The notes below the pieces were generated by a model that saw only the letters and a list, made by a program, of their open reading frames with translations, did not search any database and was not told the DNA's origin. This document shows, piece by piece, positions 4,476 to 6,258 of a stretch of DNA of 6,258 nucleotides; positions within the stretch are counted from its first letter, which is position 1, and each line of letters begins with the position of its first letter. Origin of the DNA: CAZEVI01 sp964515615 (lineage in GTDB: Bacteria; Patescibacteriota; UBA1384; XYA2-FULL-43-10; CAINNR01); assembly GCA_964515615.1 (NCBI GenBank), contig CAZEVI010000037.1, positions 1 to 6,258 of the forward strand, in the 5' to 3' direction. Made by a program: the position numbers and the translations under genes.

Positions 4476-6230
4476 TTACAATCCGTTAATCGTCTGAACA
4501 ACGATTGTCGGCTTAATTGAGGTACCTTTTTTAATTTGTAGGATTCTTGGATTAGGGTTTTTGATTTTCCTTTGATGTGCTTGGTCATTTTTGTCTTTGG
4601 TAACGATTTGTTCAATCATAATACTGCCGGAGGGAATGTTGCGAATTGTAAAATCTCCGGCCGAATTGGTTACGCCGATCGCCGGACCAATTTGGATGAT
4701 CGAATAACTTACCGGACTGCCGTTCTCATCGATTATCTTTCCTTTAACAATTCCGGCATCACCAATCATATTTAATCTGGTCAGTTCATTCAGAAGCCAA
4801 TCGGCAACTTTGTTTACAGCGTCTACAACATTGGAAAATTTCATTGTCTGGAAAACCGGTGCAATGTGACGTTGATATTGGAGCTCGGCTTTGTCTATAA
4901 GTGAAAGAGAACGATAATTTTCTTCCAGCCACTGGCCACTTCTAATTTGATCAAAGGAATAATTGGTTGTGCCCAGTTTTCCGCCAAGCGGTTTAAAATA
5001 TTGATCGTCATCATCATAAACCTTGCCAACATTTTCGGCAAAATACTGCCACATATATTTGAGGATATTTTGCTCGTCGCTACCATCTCGCTCATGATAC
5101 ATAATTATGCCGTAGAGCCGTTCATGGTTAGTAAAATAGGCATTGAAAAAACTGGCGAACATCTCGTTTGCATTATCTTGAGGGTGGCCACTAAGCACAA
5201 ATGGTTCGTAGCCAACATGGCCATCCATTATGTCATTCCACACACCTTGCTGTGTGCCAACCGTTCTGGATAGCTGGGAATAAATCCGTCCAAATTTTTC
5301 TGTTGTTTTTGGGAATGCAGTATTGACAGTATGCCCATATTCGTGAGCGATTGTAGAAAATATTTGGGAGGTATTTCCATTTTTGATTAATGAATTTAAA
5401 TACCATTTTGCATATAATATGACGTAGGCATTTTCAACAATTTTTCCTTCTCCAAGACAGCAGCGATATTGTTCGCCTCGTGCAAGCGGACCTGCGTTGC
5501 TAGTGTTGGTAAAATCTACAATTAACGGATGAACATTTTTTGACTGTCTTTTTAGTTTTTTAATTTGTTCGGCCAACCGGTCTAGCGCTTCAGCCCCCAT
5601 TGACTTTTCGACTTCGTTGTCGAAGATAAAATATAAATCTTCACCGTAATCTTTAAAATGCATTTTGGCATCACATTTTTGAAAATCAATAAATTTTGTT
5701 TCTCCGGCTTTGATTTGAATTGGGTTACTTACTTCGCCATTAATACCAATATTTTTAACTTTGTAAAATGTGCTCGGATCAACAATATAACAGTCTATTT
5801 CATTATAATTTCCAATCGAAATTATTAGGTATTTATCAGTATTGGTATAATTTCCATCGATTGTATTTGAAACCCAAAGTTCCAGTTTTGGTTTTGGGCG
5901 GTAAGCATCGCCCATCTTGCTAAGGCTTCTGACACAGATTTTTCCTTTTGTGGTGTCATCACTTAACAGTTTGATTTCGACAGTCGAGTTATTATCCCTT
6001 TCCGGATTGATAGTGATTTGCTGGGGGAAATAACCGATCTTAGAAATATTAAATATTAAGTCATGATTGTATAATAATTTTATCTTTGAAACGGCATTGG
6101 TTTTAGTTTCGTCCGGAATATTTATATATGAGTCTTCAAAAATTTTGCCGGAAAAATCTTTTAGCAGATTGGCAACACCATTGATTGCAGTTTTCGCCGA
6201 GAGCGTATTAGATAATGAAATAATCTTACT
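4476..6230 (-). CDS. HEYGH zinc metallopeptidase with carboxypeptidase-regulatory-like domain; 5' end broken or missing
   Basis: The first ATG is at 5915 (479 aa). HEYGH at residues 191-195 in a hydrophobic helix is the HExxH zinc site; NEMFASFF at 250-257 supplies a plausible gluzincin third ligand, Glu251. At 388-441 a beta-sandwich resembles the carboxypeptidase regulatory-like domain (GxVxGxIxDENGxPV, then TNSAGDFTI). The frame stays open 105 codons upstream to TAA at 6231-6233, with no ATG, GTG or TTG. That extension looks coding: it holds a PEGA-like or regulatory-like motif, FNISKIGYFPQQITINPE. The true start is thus beyond the stop, and ATG 5915 is probably internal. No signal peptide is visible because the N-terminus is missing, but the domain set suggests an exported or surface protease. 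Substrate and exact family unknown. Stop is TAA at 4476-4478. Confidence 0.8.
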   Translation of the reverse strand, partial: SKIISLSNTLSAKTAINGVANLLKDFSGKIFEDSYINIPDETKTNAVSKIKLLYNHDLIFNISKIGYFPQQITINPERDNNSTVEIKLLSDDTTKGKICVRSLSKMGDAYRPKPKLELWVSNTIDGNYTNTDKYLIISIGNYNEIDCYIVDPSTFYKVKNIGINGEVSNPIQIKAGETKFIDFQKCDAKMHFKDYGEDLYFIFDNEVEKSMGAEALDRLAEQIKKLKRQSKNVHPLIVDFTNTSNAGPLARGEQYRCCLGEGKIVENAYVILYAKWYLNSLIKNGNTSQIFSTIAHEYGHTVNTAFPKTTEKFGRIYSQLSRTVGTQQGVWNDIMDGHVGYEPFVLSGHPQDNANEMFASFFNAYFTNHERLYGIIMYHERDGSDEQNILKYMWQYFAENVGKVYDDDDQYFKPLGGKLGTTNYSFDQIRSGQWLEENYRSLSLIDKAELQYQRHIAPVFQTMKFSNVVDAVNKVADWLLNELTRLNMIGDAGIVKGKIIDENGSPVSYSIIQIGPAIGVTNSAGDFTIRNIPSGSIMIEQIVTKDKNDQAHQRKIKNPNPRILQIKKGTSIKPTIVVQTINGL

Positions 6231-6258
6231 TTAGCGTTCTTTTTAAACAGTTAATTTT

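Noticed and set aside
4476..5273. ORFs on other frames across the peptidase
   Set aside because: They overlap the HEYGH gene entirely and lack ribosome sites or motifs.

Overview
The window is AT-rich and carries short, tightly packed genes for small membrane or membrane-anchored proteins, often without Shine-Dalgarno sites. Compact genes and CPR-style families (a serine-linker phosphoesterase, a slipin, orphan 3-TM proteins) suggest a Patescibacteria/CPR-like bacterium. This is inferred from gene content; no rRNA or marker gene is present.

Layout: (1) 1-142 (+) is the 3' end of an ABC exporter ATPase, readable only across a frame change. (2) 162-186 is a hairpin that could terminate transcription in both directions. 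(3) 244-849 (-) is a six-helix membrane protein interrupted by in-frame TAG and TGA. (4) A divergent promoter region at about 850-901 drives 902-1276 (+), an intact two-TM potassium channel that is probably leaderless. (5) 1298-2368 (+) is a membrane-anchored calcineurin-like phosphoesterase with an in-frame TAG where a Trp is expected. (6) 2373-3475 (-) is an intact two-gene operon: a slipin/stomatin-like SPFH protein and a 102-aa three-TM protein. (7) 3599-4072 (+) is a divergent small membrane protein with an uncertain start and a strong terminator. (8) 4154-4376 (+) is a small gene with a near-perfect Shine-Dalgarno, apparently broken by a one-base frameshift next to an 11-bp tandem repeat. 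(9) 4476-6230 (-) is a large HEYGH zinc peptidase with a carboxypeptidase-regulatory-like domain; its open frame runs 105 codons upstream of its first ATG with no start codon and hits TAA.

The clearest overall signal is damage. Five of nine protein-coding units carry frame or stop lesions and a sixth may have lost its start codon, while the channel, slipin and 3-TM genes are clean. This is either a decaying accessory region or an error-rich consensus assembly; raw reads would separate the two. TAG is also the natural stop of intact genes here, so simple recoding of TAG is unlikely.

Functionally the theme is the cell envelope: ion conductance, membrane microdomain organisation (slipin), an exported phosphoesterase and a probably exported peptidase. 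No CRISPR array, tRNA, rRNA, transposase or clear mobile element was seen.
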